In this document: one piece after another, positions 25,232 to 34,914 of the stretch
Numbering within the stretch: position 1 is the stretch's first letter
Layout: each line of letters begins with the position of its first letter
DNA from: CAWEYO01 sp963813315
GTDB taxonomy: Bacteria; Pseudomonadota; Alphaproteobacteria; Rhizobiales; Rhizobiaceae
DNA: 64,000 nucleotides
Direction of reading: 5' to 3'
Assembly (NCBI GenBank): GCA_963813315.1
Contig: CAWEYO010000012.1
Span: 1 to 64,000 of the forward strand
Translations under genes and position numbers: made by a program
The notes under the pieces: generated by a model
Databases searched by the model: none
What the model saw: only the letters and a program-made list of their open reading frames with translations
What the model was told of the DNA's origin: nothing

Positions 25232-26629
25232 TTGGCCAAGCAAGCAAGTGCCGGTCGCGGACCGCGCAAGATTGACGAGCACATCGCCGACAACCGCATT
25301 GCGGGAAGCACTGGCCGTGCTGTCGTCATTGTGCCCATCCTGGCCCGCCAGCGCCTGGAAGGTGATGCCTCGCCCGCTAGACCCCGGCTCTCGCGGTCTC
25401 CGCAAGCGCGCCACGACGAGGCGGTCGGCCTGGCCCGCGCTATCGATCTCGACCCGGTTCATTCGGCTGTAGTCACGGTGTCCGATCCAAGACCCGCTAC
25501 GCTGATCGGCTCCGGCAAAGTCGACGAGTTCGCCAGGATCGTTAAGGACAAGGGGGCCGAACTGGTCATTGTCGACCATTCGCTGACGCCGGTGCAGCAG
25601 CGTAACCTTGAGAAAGCGCTGGACGCCAAGGTGCTGGATCGCACGGAACTCATTCTGGAAATCTTCGGTGAACGCGCGCGAACCAAGGAAGGAACACTGC
25701 AGGTCGATCTGGCGCATCTCAATTACCAGAAGGGCCGCCTTGTTCGAAGCTGGACCCATCTCGAAAGGCAGCGCGGCGGCGCCGGTTTCCTGGGCGGTCC
25801 CGGTGAAACCCAGATCGAATCTGACCGGCGGATTCTTCAGGAGAAGATACTGAAGCTCAAGCGCGAGCTTGAGACCGTGCGGCGCACTCGCGACCTTCAC
25901 CGAGCCAAACGCAAGAAGGTTCCGTTTCCGGTCGTCGCGATCGTCGGCTACACCAACGCCGGCAAATCCACCTTGTTCAATCGGCTGACCGGAGCAGGTG
26001 TCCTTGCGGAGGACATGCTGTTTGCCACGCTGGATCCGACTTTGCGGCGCATGCGGTTGCCGCATGGCTCGCCGGTCATCCTGTCAGATACCGTAGGCTT
26101 TATCTCGGACCTGCCGACGCATCTGGTGGCGGCGTTTCGCGCCACACTGGAGGAAGTTGTCGAGGCCGACCTGATCATCCATCTGCGTGACATTTCTGAT
26201 CCGGACACTGCCGCGCAGGCCGATGATGTCGAGCGGGTACTGGCTGACCTCGGTGTCGACGGGTCGGATGCAAACCGCGTCATCGAAATTTGGAACAAGA
26301 TCGACCGGCTGGACGCTGCCAGCCGCGAAAGGCTGCTTGGCGAAGCCGCGGATGGCGGCAAGGGGCCGCCGATCGCGGTTTCGGCGGTCACGGGCGAGGG
26401 GATCGATGCATTGACGGCGCTCATCGAAAAGCGGGTCTCAGGGGACCTGGATACAGTCAGCGTGACTCTGACGCCCGGACAGCTTGGCGAGGTCGCCTGG
26501 CTTTATCGCAATGGTGACATCCTCGACAGGACCGACAACGAGGACGGCGGGATAACCGTCACACTGAGGGCAACTGCCGCCGCCCGCGCAGAGATCGAAA
26601 CCAGATTACGGACTAAAAACAACACGTAA
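25232..26629 (+). CDS. hflX: Ribosome-associated GTPase HflX
   Basis: 465 residues from the TTG that directly follows the hfq stop. The HflX N-terminal domain (ATLIGSGKVDEFA, DHSLTPVQQRNLEKAL), the coiled helical linker with Gly-rich RGGAGFLGGPGETQIESD, and the G domain (GYTNAGKST at about 238, DTVGFI, NKID) are in order. HflX binds the 50S subunit and rescues stalled or heat-damaged ribosomes. It is co-transcribed with hfq. Confidence 0.94.
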   Translation: MAKQASAGRGPRKIDEHIADNRIAGSTGRAVVIVPILARQRLEGDASPARPRLSRSPQARHDEAVGLARAIDLDPVHSAVVTVSDPRPATLIGSGKVDEFARIVKDKGAELVIVDHSLTPVQQRNLEKALDAKVLDRTELILEIFGERARTKEGTLQVDLAHLNYQKGRLVRSWTHLERQRGGAGFLGGPGETQIESDRRILQEKILKLKRELETVRRTRDLHRAKRKKVPFPVVAIVGYTNAGKSTLFNRLTGAGVLAEDMLFATLDPTLRRMRLPHGSPVILSDTVGFISDLPTHLVAAFRATLEEVVEADLIIHLRDISDPDTAAQADDVERVLADLGVDGSDANRVIEIWNKIDRLDAASRERLLGEAADGGKGPPIAVSAVTGEGIDALTALIEKRVSGDLDTVSVTLTPGQLGEVAWLYRNGDILDRTDNEDGGITVTLRATAAARAEIETRLRTKNNT

Positions 26630-26635
26630 GTTAAG

Positions 26636-27460
26636 TTACTTCACCTGTTTTGCGCGTTGCCAAAGTGCTTCCATTTCATCGAGCGTCGCCTGTTCCAGAC
26701 TGCTTCCCGAAGCAGCGAGATCGCGCTCGACCTGGTTGAGGCGTGCACGAAATTTTTCGTTCGTACCGCGAAGCGCCGCCTCGGCGTCGATTTTCAGGTG
26801 CCGCCCGAAATTCACAAGCGCAAACAATACGTCGCCGAACTCCTCGACCACGCCGGCGGAATCATGACTCTCCATCGCTGCGCGTAGCTCGCCGATTTCC
26901 TCTTCGATCTTGTCGAGGATCGGCTTGGCGTCCTTCCAGTCAAAACCGACATGAGCGGCCTTCTCCTGAAGCTTGAGCGCACGCGTCAGGGCAGGAAGTG
27001 CAACCGGGACACTGTCCAGGTAACCTTCGCCGTGGTCTTCGGCTTGGTCGCCGCGGGCAAGCCGCTGCCGGCGCTTCTGGGCCTTTTCGGCGGCCTTTAT
27101 CGTGTTCCACATGCCCTTGGCCATACCGGCGCTGCGCGCGTCTTCGTCTCCGAAGACATGAGGGTGCCGCCGGATCATTTTGGCTGTTATGGCCTCGACC
27201 ACTTCGCCGAACCCGAATTTGCCTTGTTCCTCGGCCATGCGCGCATGGTAGACGACTTGCAGCAGCAGATCGCCCAACTCATCGCGCAGGTCGTGGAGAT
27301 CGCCGCGCGCGATTGCGTCCGCAACCTCGTAAGCTTCTTCGATCGTGTAGGGAGCGATCGTCTCGAATGTCTGTTCGACGTCCCATGGACAGCCCGTCAC
27401 AGGCTTCCTGAGCGCGGCCATGATCTCGACGAGGCGGGAAATGTCTTTGGACGGGTGCAT
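26636..27460 (-). CDS. mazG: Nucleoside triphosphate pyrophosphohydrolase MazG
   Basis: A 274-residue two-domain MazG. The first domain has CPWDVEQTFETIAPYTIEEAYEV and ELGDLLLQVVYHARM (the Glu/Asp metal sites); the second has VGFDWKD and EEFGDVLFALVNFGRHL. It hydrolyses NTPs and dNTPs to monophosphates, limiting aberrant nucleotides. It is convergent with hflX, 6 bases between the stops. Confidence 0.94.
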   Translation of the reverse strand: MHPSKDISRLVEIMAALRKPVTGCPWDVEQTFETIAPYTIEEAYEVADAIARGDLHDLRDELGDLLLQVVYHARMAEEQGKFGFGEVVEAITAKMIRRHPHVFGDEDARSAGMAKGMWNTIKAAEKAQKRRQRLARGDQAEDHGEGYLDSVPVALPALTRALKLQEKAAHVGFDWKDAKPILDKIEEEIGELRAAMESHDSAGVVEEFGDVLFALVNFGRHLKIDAEAALRGTNEKFRARLNQVERDLAASGSSLEQATLDEMEALWQRAKQVK

Positions 27461-27592
27461 GCCCGAATGCTATCGCGTGATGGCCGCGACGGAAATCGCA
27501 GGACCGAGGGGAGCAGCGTTTTGTCCACAGGTTCGGCCGCGACAAGGATTGGTCATACCATGTCAAAGCGATTGATCGGAGTTGAGTGATCC

Positions 27593-28060
27593 ATGTCCTA
27601 CTCGCTGAAACGTTTGACGTTGGAGCAGATGGATCGTGCGGCCATCATCCATCGGACGGCATTTGACGAGCGCCTTCCGTGGTTGGCAGGGCTCCATACG
27701 CCGGAAGGGGATCGAGCTTACTTCAGAGAACATGTCTTCGAGGAATGTGAGGTATGGGGTGCGGCTGACGGCGAAACAATCGGCATCATCGCCTTCCGCG
27801 AAGGTTGGATCGATCAACTGTATGTGCTGCCACAACACCAAGGGAGGGGAGCCGGTGATGTTCTTCTGCGAGTGGCGAAAGCGGCTTCATCAAGCCTGCA
27901 ACTCTGGACGTTTCAGAAGAACATACTTGCGCGGAGGTTTTACCAGAAGCGAGGCTTCGTTGCGGTCAAGGAAACCGACGGCAGCCAGAATGAGGAGCGC
28001 GAGCCAGATGTACTCTATCGCTGGCAGCAGACAGAGCAAAATGGTCCCGCTGTCGTCTAG
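27593..28060 (+). CDS. GNAT family N-acetyltransferase
   Basis: 155 residues with the GNAT order: EGWIDQLYVLPQHQGRGAGD (beta4 and the acetyl-CoA pyrophosphate loop Q-x-x-G-x-G), then LWTFQKNILARRFYQKRGF (motif B). The C-terminal VLYRWQ strand closes the fold. The acceptor substrate cannot be named. The gene stands alone, divergent from mazG. Confidence 0.88.
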   Translation: MSYSLKRLTLEQMDRAAIIHRTAFDERLPWLAGLHTPEGDRAYFREHVFEECEVWGAADGETIGIIAFREGWIDQLYVLPQHQGRGAGDVLLRVAKAASSSLQLWTFQKNILARRFYQKRGFVAVKETDGSQNEEREPDVLYRWQQTEQNGPAVV

Positions 28061-28532
28061 CTCAAAGCCCCATGCTGCTTTTTTTTGTTTAGAGTTTGCC
28101 CTCTACTGTCTTCAGTGCCATGATCCCATTGCTGGTCTAGACCAGTAAGCGATGAAGCGCTTGCCAGTGGTAGCGGAACGCCAGAGCAGAGCTTGACAGC
28201 ACCCCTTGAGGGTCCGTTCAACAGCGCCAGATGCGATTTCGTACCTGCGGCAGCGCCAAATCGATGCAGGGGCGACCGGAATAATCCGATCGCCTCTTCT
28301 TGTTTTCGGGATGGTGCAGCTCTCTACAAGGTGACCCTAGGCAAGGCGGCTGACCAGAGCCAGAGAGGCGGGGACTGTCGCGTCTCTAACTTGCTCAACT
28401 GTCGCATTGCTAAATAGCTGATACACACCAAAGTCGCATAAGATAGATTATGGAACTCGCTTGATAGCCGCAAATTCGGAAACCACGAAAACGGCGCCGG
28501 CGCGGGTACGTCTACTGCATGAGTTTTCGACA
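28061..28532. other. Gene-free stretch between GNAT gene and MBL hydrolase
   Basis: 472 bases with a T-rich run (28078-28085) soon after the GNAT stop. No coding sequence, tRNA or repeat shared with other parts of the window was recognised, and open frames here have no family features. Confidence 0.5.
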
Positions 28533-29354
28533 CTATGTGGCTGATTTAAAAGGCAATTCTATCACCATGCCGTCATAGCCCGGCTCTACGTGATCTGGAG
28601 TTTCATTGAGCACGGTTTCATAGTCCAGCGGCACGTGCATGTGCGTCAGAACGGCTCTTTTTGGCTTCAGGCGGGCGATCCAGTCTAGTGCTTCCGAAAG
28701 CGAAATGTGGCTTGGATGAGGCCGATACTGAAGTGCGTCGATGATCAGAACGTCGAGACCGCCGAGCCGCTCGACCGTCCTCGCCGGGAAATCGCTGATA
28801 TCCGGACAATAGGCCAGCCCGCCGATGCGAAATCCCAGCGATATGACGTCGCCGTGGATTTGCGGCAGCGGTTCAAAGGCGAGGGGACCCCCCTCGCCTT
28901 CGACAATGACGGGCGTGTGGTGTTCGATGACATTCGCTTTCACGATCGGCGGATATGAGCTTCCGGGCGGCGTTTCGAAACAGTAGCCGAATGATTCGTA
29001 GAGCCGCTCCAGAGTCGGCTTGTCGGCATGTATGTTCATCAGCCGGCGTTGCCCGATGACATAGCCCCTGAGATCGTCGATGCCATGAATATGATCGGCA
29101 TGGGCATGCGTATAGATTGCCGCATCGAGATGCGTGGCGCCTGTCATGAGCATCTGTTGCCGGAAATCCGGTCCGGTGTCGATGGCCACGCGGGTAACGG
29201 CTCCGGTGTCGGTGACGCGTTCCGCGAGGGCCGCCGCTCGCGTGCGGCGGTTTTTCGGATTGGCCGGATCGCAGTTGCCCCAGTCGCCGGTAATGCGCGG
29301 CGTGCCGGGTGACGAGCCGCAGCCGAGGATCGTGAAACGCAGCCGGTCGGCCAC
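28533..29354 (-). CDS. MBL-fold metal-dependent hydrolase (PhnP-like)
   Basis: 273 residues. The N-terminal ILGCGSSPGTPRITGDWGNC is the PhnP/YcbX-type start, with the metal motif HAHADH in IYTHAHADHIHGIDDLR. Further sites are CPDISDFP and LTHMHVPLDYE near the C-terminus. The family includes phosphodiesterases acting on cyclic phosphates. The start is GTG at 29354, 3 bases after tatD. It is last in the tmk-holB-metG-tatD run, an arrangement frequent in alphaproteobacteria. Confidence 0.87.
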   Translation of the reverse strand: MADRLRFTILGCGSSPGTPRITGDWGNCDPANPKNRRTRAAALAERVTDTGAVTRVAIDTGPDFRQQMLMTGATHLDAAIYTHAHADHIHGIDDLRGYVIGQRRLMNIHADKPTLERLYESFGYCFETPPGSSYPPIVKANVIEHHTPVIVEGEGGPLAFEPLPQIHGDVISLGFRIGGLAYCPDISDFPARTVERLGGLDVLIIDALQYRPHPSHISLSEALDWIARLKPKRAVLTHMHVPLDYETVLNETPDHVEPGYDGMVIELPFKSAT

Positions 29355-29357
29355 CGG

Positions 29358-30152
29358 TCAGGCGCTCCGGCCGGCGGGATGCGGCATCTTCGCGAACAGG
29401 CGGAAGAAATTGTCCGTTGTGATCGTCGCAATATCGTCGATGCCAACACCTATCGTTTCGGCGAGCACGGCAGCCGTATGGGCGACATAGGCCGGCTCGT
29501 TGCGCTTGCCCCGGAAAGGTTGCGGAGCAAGATACGGTGCGTCGGTCTCGACCAGCAAGCGATCGCGCGGCACGCTGCTTGCGATATGGCGGAGTTCTTC
29601 GGACTTCCTGAACGTCAATATACCCGAGAACGATACGTAGCCTCCAAGCTCGACGCCTGTTTCGGCAAGCCTGCGGCCGGAGGAGAAGCAATGGAGGATA
29701 AAGGGAAAGGCCCCCTTCCCCATCTCTTCTGTCAGGATGGCAGCCATGTCGTCATCGGCATTGCGCGAATGAATGACCAGCGGCAAGCCGGTCGCCCGCG
29801 CCGCCGCGATGTGATTGCGAAAGCCTTTTGCCTGCACCTCGCGCGGCGAGCGGTCATAGAAATAGTCGAGGCCCGCCTCGCCGATGGCCACGACCTTTGG
29901 ATGGGCCGAGAGCCTTATGAGATCTTGGCTCGTCACGTCCGGTTCTTCCGCAGCGTTGTGCGGATGCGTGCCGACGGAGCAGTAGACCTCTTCATAGGTT
30001 TCGGCGATGTCGAGAATTGCCGGAAACTTTGTTACGCGCGTCGAAATGGTCACCATGCGGCCGACCCCCGCCGCCACAGCGCGCGCGATCACCGCGTCGC
30101 GCTCTTCGGTGAAATCGGGAAAGTCCAGATGGCAATGGCTGTCGACGAGCAT
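29358..30152 (-). CDS. tatD: TatD-family metal-dependent DNase
   Basis: A 264-residue TIM barrel. Metal ligands are visible as DSHCHLDF (HxH), Glu in IGEAGLDYFYD, His in LVIHSRNADDD and HCFSSG, and Asp in LVETDAPYLAP. The family shows 3'-5' exonuclease or D-aminoacyl-related hydrolase activity. It starts 8 bases after the metG stop and almost touches the MBL gene, so it is clearly one operon. Confidence 0.93.
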   Translation of the reverse strand: MLVDSHCHLDFPDFTEERDAVIARAVAAGVGRMVTISTRVTKFPAILDIAETYEEVYCSVGTHPHNAAEEPDVTSQDLIRLSAHPKVVAIGEAGLDYFYDRSPREVQAKGFRNHIAAARATGLPLVIHSRNADDDMAAILTEEMGKGAFPFILHCFSSGRRLAETGVELGGYVSFSGILTFRKSEELRHIASSVPRDRLLVETDAPYLAPQPFRGKRNEPAYVAHTAAVLAETIGVGIDDIATITTDNFFRLFAKMPHPAGRSA

Positions 30153-30160
30153 TTAAGAGC

Positions 30161-31708
30161 CTATGCCGGTTCCACAGGTTCGACATAGCGCGGAAAGACA
30201 GGCGCCGGCGCCGGCAGTGCTGTTCCGGCTGTCAGAGCGTAGCCTTCCGCGACATGCGCGAAGTCGCGATTTTCCGGCGCCACCCCGAGTAGATCGAGCA
30301 GCTTTGCGGCTGAGCCGGGAACGAAGGGCAGGCAGAGGATTGCCAGCCGCCGAAGCGTCTCAGCCGTTGTGTAGAGAACGGCTTCCATACGATGCGGATC
30401 GGTCTTTTTCAGCGCCCACGGCTCCTGCGCCGCAAAATAGCGGTTGGCTTCGGCAACAACGCCGAAAATCGCGGCCAGCGCGAGATGGATCGCCTGTTCC
30501 GACATGGCCTTGCGTGCCGCCGCAAGCGCCATGGTGGCTTGATCGAGAATCGCGTGATCGGCTTCGGAAGGTGCGCCGCGCGAAGGCACGACGCCATCGC
30601 AATTCTTCGCGATCATCGACAACGAACGCTGCGCCAGATTGCCGAGATCGTTGGCGAGATCGGCATTGGTGCGATTGACGATAGCGTCATGGCTGTAGCT
30701 GCCGTCCTGCCCGAACGGCACCTCGCGCAGGAAGAAGTAGCGCACCTGATCAAGCCCGTAGTTCTCGACCAGCGCAAACGGATCGACCACGTTGCCGACC
30801 GATTTCGACATCTTTTCCCCTCGGTTGAAAAGAAAACCATGCGCGAAGATGCGCTTCGGCGGTTCAATCCCTGCCGACAGCAGGAATGCCGGCCAATACA
30901 CCGCATGAAAGCGGACGATATCCTTGCCGATGATGTGCGTTGCCGGCCAGAGGGACCATTTGTCGCCTGCCGTGTCCGGATAGCCCGCCGCGGTAATGTA
31001 GTTGATCAGCGCGTCAACCCACACATACATCACGTGCTTTTCATCGCCAGGCACCGGCACGCCCCACTTGAAGGTCGTGCGCGAGATCGAAAGATCCTTC
31101 AGCCCGGACTTCACGAAGCTGATGACCTCATTGCGGCGTTCTGCCGGCCCGACGAATTCCGGGTTGGCTTCGTAGAGGGCCAGCAGCCGTTCCTGATAGG
31201 CCGACAGCCGAAAGAAATAGGTTTCTTCCTCGTTCCATTCCACCGGTGATCCGAGCGGTTCGCGGCGCACGCCGTCTTCGCCGACGAACGTTTCCTTCTC
31301 GTCGAAATAGGCCTCCTGCCGAACTGAATACCAACCGCTGTAGCGATCTAGATAGATGTCGCCGTTCGCTGCCATACGCTTCCATATCGCCTGGCACGCC
31401 TTGTAGTGACGTGCTTCGGTGGTGCGGATGAAGTCGTCATTCGAGCTACCGATCGCTTCCACCATCGAGCGGAATATCGCCGAATTGCGGTCTGCGAGCG
31501 CTATCGGTGTTATGCCCTCCTGGTCGGCCGTCTGCTGCATCTTCAGGCCATGCTCGTCAGTGCCGGTTAGGAAGAATACGTCCTTGCCGTCGAGACGATG
31601 AAAGCGGGCCAGCGCGTCGGTCGCAATCACGGTGTAGGCATGGCCAATATGCGGCTTGCCGTTCGGATAGAAGATCGGCGTGGTAATGTAGAATTTTTCG
31701 CGGGACAT
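30161..31708 (-). CDS. metG: Methionyl-tRNA synthetase
   Basis: 515 residues. The class I signature is in YPNGKPHIGHAYTVIATDA near residue 15, and KMSKS in GEKMSKSVGNV at about 299. The zinc-knuckle cysteines of E. coli MetG are absent and there is no C-terminal EMAP-type tRNA-binding domain, as in the short alphaproteobacterial type. It charges initiator and elongator tRNA-Met. It lies between holB and tatD on the same strand. Confidence 0.96.
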   Translation of the reverse strand: MSREKFYITTPIFYPNGKPHIGHAYTVIATDALARFHRLDGKDVFFLTGTDEHGLKMQQTADQEGITPIALADRNSAIFRSMVEAIGSSNDDFIRTTEARHYKACQAIWKRMAANGDIYLDRYSGWYSVRQEAYFDEKETFVGEDGVRREPLGSPVEWNEEETYFFRLSAYQERLLALYEANPEFVGPAERRNEVISFVKSGLKDLSISRTTFKWGVPVPGDEKHVMYVWVDALINYITAAGYPDTAGDKWSLWPATHIIGKDIVRFHAVYWPAFLLSAGIEPPKRIFAHGFLFNRGEKMSKSVGNVVDPFALVENYGLDQVRYFFLREVPFGQDGSYSHDAIVNRTNADLANDLGNLAQRSLSMIAKNCDGVVPSRGAPSEADHAILDQATMALAAARKAMSEQAIHLALAAIFGVVAEANRYFAAQEPWALKKTDPHRMEAVLYTTAETLRRLAILCLPFVPGSAAKLLDLLGVAPENRDFAHVAEGYALTAGTALPAPAPVFPRYVEPVEPA

Positions 31709-31793
31709 GGATGAACCGGTTGGTGCGGAGATTTGCGGTCAGATAGCGCATCGGGCGGGCGATTGCCATCCCGCCGGCACAAGCGCACAGATC

Positions 31794-32846
31794 CTAGCTG
31801 CGCATTGCGGCGTGCAGCGCATGTATCAGGCCCAGCACATGTTGCTTCTTGTCGAGATTATAGGTCTCGGCTTCCTCGATGGCCTTGAGCGTGCTGTCAA
31901 AGCAGTGCGAGAGACGGTTCGCCATTCGCAGATCGCCGGCTTGCGCGGCCCGGCTCGCGGCGTCCGCCACGACATCAAGGGAGTGGCGGTTGAAAATGCC
32001 GAACTGGATGGCCTGGTTGCGCGCCGCGACGGCATCGGCAAGCCGGTGTGCCTGCGCGACGTCGATAGTCTGGCCGGCGACCAGCCGGTCAATGGCGGCG
32101 GAAATCTCGAGGCCTCCATATTGGGTGAGCAGGATGGCGTCACGAGGACTGCCGGCGGCTCGTTCGACGAGCTGCGCCCTCGCCTCCGGTTGGTCCGGCA
32201 GGCCCGGCTCGAAGCCCGCGAGCACCGTGAGCAGGTCTTCCGCATTCAGCGGCTGGAGCAGAATCGTCTGGCAGCGCGAACGGATCGTCGGCAGCAGCCT
32301 GCCTATCGAATGGGCAATCAGGATGAACAAAGTGCGCGCAGGCGGTTCTTCAAGGTTTTTCAGCAAAGCATTGGAAGCATTGGTGTTCATATCGTCTGCT
32401 GGATCGACGATCACGATACGGTAGCTGCCATCGTGCGATGTCATTGACAGCAAGCGGCCGACTCTGCGCACCTCATCGACCGTCACAACGGTTTTGAACG
32501 AACTGGTCTTATCGTTCATCGGCCGCGTCAGGTGCAGCACGGATGGATGAGCGCCGATTGCAATCTGGCGAAACAGCGACGAGCCCGGATCAGGTATAGC
32601 AAGCTCGTCGGGCGCCGATTCTCGCGAGGGATGCCTGAGCAGGTGGTGTGTCAAGTGAAAGGCCAAGGTTGCCTTCCCGATGCCCTGAGGACCGGTCAGC
32701 AACAATGCATGCGGGAGTTTGCCTGCCCGATAGGCGTGCGCCAGCATGTGTGCCGTCTGCTCATGGCCGATCAGCCGCGGGTTCTCCGCGGGTTCCGGTA
32801 TGCCCTCGATGGTATCAAATTGCTCAGGCGCGATGCGTTCGAACAT
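31794..32846 (-). CDS. holB: DNA polymerase III delta' subunit
   Basis: About 350 residues. The N-terminal clamp-loader AAA+ fold has LLTGPQGIGKATLAFHLTHH (P-loop), DNTNASNALLKNLEEPP-type helix (here MNTNASNALLKNLEEP) and the SRC motif in RSRCQTILLQPL. A helical C-terminal collar domain follows. The ATG at 32846 overlaps the tmk stop as TGATG; a GTG one codon upstream is possible. It is part of the clamp loader, coupled to tmk as in many bacteria. Confidence 0.93.
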   Translation of the reverse strand: MFERIAPEQFDTIEGIPEPAENPRLIGHEQTAHMLAHAYRAGKLPHALLLTGPQGIGKATLAFHLTHHLLRHPSRESAPDELAIPDPGSSLFRQIAIGAHPSVLHLTRPMNDKTSSFKTVVTVDEVRRVGRLLSMTSHDGSYRIVIVDPADDMNTNASNALLKNLEEPPARTLFILIAHSIGRLLPTIRSRCQTILLQPLNAEDLLTVLAGFEPGLPDQPEARAQLVERAAGSPRDAILLTQYGGLEISAAIDRLVAGQTIDVAQAHRLADAVAARNQAIQFGIFNRHSLDVVADAASRAAQAGDLRMANRLSHCFDSTLKAIEEAETYNLDKKQHVLGLIHALHAAMRS

Positions 32847-33514
32847 CACTGATCAGCCGTCGCCTTAGCCCCAATGCCAGCCTTCCTGAATGCGCTCCAG
32901 GCTGCTGCCGTGACAGCGCGTTCGACATCGGCGGGGCTCGCCGCAGCGTCGATGACCAGGCAGCGTTCCGGCTCGCTTCTGGCAATGGCCAGATAGGCCT
33001 CGCGGCGGCGTTGATGAACGGCCAGCGTCTCCTTTTCGTAGCGGTCCGCGACCGCCGCTCCGCGTCGAACGGCGGCTCGCCGCAAGCCTTCCGCCGGATC
33101 GAGATCGAGGATCAGGGTCAGGCCGGGCATCACGCCGTTGACGGCAACCCGCTCAAGAGCGGACATGAACGCCGGATCCAGGCCACCGCTGATGCCCTGA
33201 TACACGCGCGAGGAATCCACGAACCGGTCGCAAAGCACGACTGCGCCCCGCTCCATCGCCGGGCGGATAACCTGCTCGACATGGTCGGACCGGGCGGCGG
33301 CGAAGAGGATGGCCTCCATCTTCGGCCCGAAGGGTTCCGCAGCGCCAGAAAGCAGAACGTGGCGCACTGCTTCCGCACCCGGCGACCCTCCCGGCTCACG
33401 CGTGACGACGACGTCATGGTGGTCGTCGCGCAACCGCTTGGCCAGCCGTGCGATCTGAGTTGATTTGCCGGCGCCTTCGCCGCCTTCGAACGTGATGAAA
33501 AATCCGCGCGCCAA
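32846..33514 (-). CDS. tmk: Thymidylate kinase
   Basis: P-loop FEGGEGAGKSTQ, DR motif in LCDRFVDSSRVYQG, and a LID with Arg residues (AVADRYEKE). It converts dTMP to dTDP. I choose TTG 33514, preceded by AGGAAAGG, because the kinase N-terminus (ARGFFITFEGG) begins there and the length (222) is typical; the frame is open to another TTG at 33586. It follows dacF on the same strand and is coupled to holB. Confidence 0.93.
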   Translation of the reverse strand: MARGFFITFEGGEGAGKSTQIARLAKRLRDDHHDVVVTREPGGSPGAEAVRHVLLSGAAEPFGPKMEAILFAAARSDHVEQVIRPAMERGAVVLCDRFVDSSRVYQGISGGLDPAFMSALERVAVNGVMPGLTLILDLDPAEGLRRAAVRRGAAVADRYEKETLAVHQRRREAYLAIARSEPERCLVIDAAASPADVERAVTAAAWSAFRKAGIGAKATADQ

Positions 33515-33598
33515 TCCGGCCTTTCCTGTCAGTTGGGGTCCCCGCTCGCGGAGACGCCGGGAACCTCTTAAGTCGCGGGCGGCCAAACGTCCATGGCT

Positions 33599-34774
33599 CT
33601 ATCGCAGCCAGCCGACCAGGAGTTCGCCCACGGCATCCCAGGCTCGCTGGTGAAGCGAGCCGACCTCGACGCTTTCAGCGGCAAAGAGCGGTGTTTCCTG
33701 GCTGAGCGTATCACCGATCCATACGCGCAATGTGCCAACGGGGGTGCCCTCCTCCACCGGCGCCATGACCGGACCTTCGTAGACGATCCGGGCGATCAGC
33801 CGATCCTTGTTGGTGATGGGCACGAAGATAGCGACGGGACCGTTTGCCTTCAATGCGACGCCCGGTTTGACGCCGCCGTAGACCTGCGCTTCCCCGACCA
33901 CCTCGTTCTCGGCGAAGAGCTCGGATTTCCGGAATGCGCGCATCCCCCATTCGAGCATCTTGCGCGCTTCTTCGGCGCGTTCGCGCTCGCTCGCCATGCC
34001 GCTCAGTGCCGCGAAAAGCCGCTTGCCATCCCGATTGACTGATCCGACGATGGCGTAACCGGATTCTTCCGTGAACCCGGTCTTCATGCCGTCCGCGCCG
34101 ATATTCATCGCAAGCAGCGGATTGCGGTTTCTTTGAGTAATCTTGTTCCAGGTGAAATCGGGCCGCGAATAGTATTTGTAGAAGTCAGGGTATTCGCGCC
34201 AGATGTGAAGGCCGAGTTCAACGAGTTCGCGTACCGTTACCACCTGTCCTTCGGCCGGCAAACCGGTGGAATTCTTGAATACCGATCGGACAAGCCCGAT
34301 ATTTCGCGCGCGTTCGGTCATCAGCGTCGCGAAATTCTCCTCAGAACCCGCCATGCCCTCGGCGATAATGATGCACGCGTCATTGGCGGATTGAATGATG
34401 ACGCCCTGGATCAGGTCTCCGAGCCGTATCGTGGATTTCAGTTCCGCGAACATTGTCGACCCGCCAGATGCGGCACCGCCCGTTCTCCAGGCGTTTTCGC
34501 TGACCTGGAATTGATCCTCCAGCGTCAGGCGGCCAGCCCTGATCGCCTGGAAGACGACTTCCATCGTCATCAGCTTGGCCAGCGAGGCCGGGGGAATTGG
34601 CTTGTCGGCATCCTTCGAAAAGAGAATCGTGCCCGTGTCGGCATCGATCATGAAGGCCTGCTTCGCCTTGGTTTCGAAGAGCTGTGCCTGGGCAGGCACC
34701 ATCAGCGCCAGGCAAAATAGCGCCGCGGCGCAAGCCAGCGGCCGCAACAGACACAACGCACGAACAAAAAGCAC
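33599..34774 (-). CDS. dacF: D-alanyl-D-alanine carboxypeptidase (PBP5/6 type)
   Basis: 391 residues with a signal peptide (LACAAALFCLALMVPAQAQ). All three penicillin-binding motifs are present: SLAK (Ser at about 65), SAN in QSANDACIIIAEGM (about 130) and KTG in GMKTGFTEESGYA (about 230). A C-terminal PBP5-like beta domain and an amphipathic tail follow. It trims peptidoglycan pentapeptides in the periplasm. It lies between rlpA (across repeat sequence) and tmk, same strand, an order conserved in rhizobia. Confidence 0.92.
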   Translation of the reverse strand: MLFVRALCLLRPLACAAALFCLALMVPAQAQLFETKAKQAFMIDADTGTILFSKDADKPIPPASLAKLMTMEVVFQAIRAGRLTLEDQFQVSENAWRTGGAASGGSTMFAELKSTIRLGDLIQGVIIQSANDACIIIAEGMAGSEENFATLMTERARNIGLVRSVFKNSTGLPAEGQVVTVRELVELGLHIWREYPDFYKYYSRPDFTWNKITQRNRNPLLAMNIGADGMKTGFTEESGYAIVGSVNRDGKRLFAALSGMASERERAEEARKMLEWGMRAFRKSELFAENEVVGEAQVYGGVKPGVALKANGPVAIFVPITNKDRLIARIVYEGPVMAPVEEGTPVGTLRVWIGDTLSQETPLFAAESVEVGSLHQRAWDAVGELLVGWLR

Positions 34775-34865
34775 TACCCTGCCCGCTTTGGTAACCGTTA
34801 TCCGACCGACAGGCTAACAGGATCAAAGCCGTGTGATCAACCGCGATCGATTGCGATGGTGAATT

Positions 34866-34887
34866 AGGGCTTCGGGTCCGATGCTCC
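34866..34887. repeat. Half of a GAGCAT/GATGCTC short palindromic repeat
   Basis: AGGGCTTCGGGTCCGATGCTC matches the right half of the palindrome at 19973-20020. The left half is missing, so this is a decayed copy upstream of dacF. Confidence 0.5.
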
Positions 34888-34914
34888 AATCGCCGGATTG
34901 TCGAAGCCCTCCCC

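Noticed and set aside
28193..28417. Gene in the 28.1-28.5 kb gap
   Set aside because: The 74-codon frame has no Shine-Dalgarno, no domain features and a chance-like composition.
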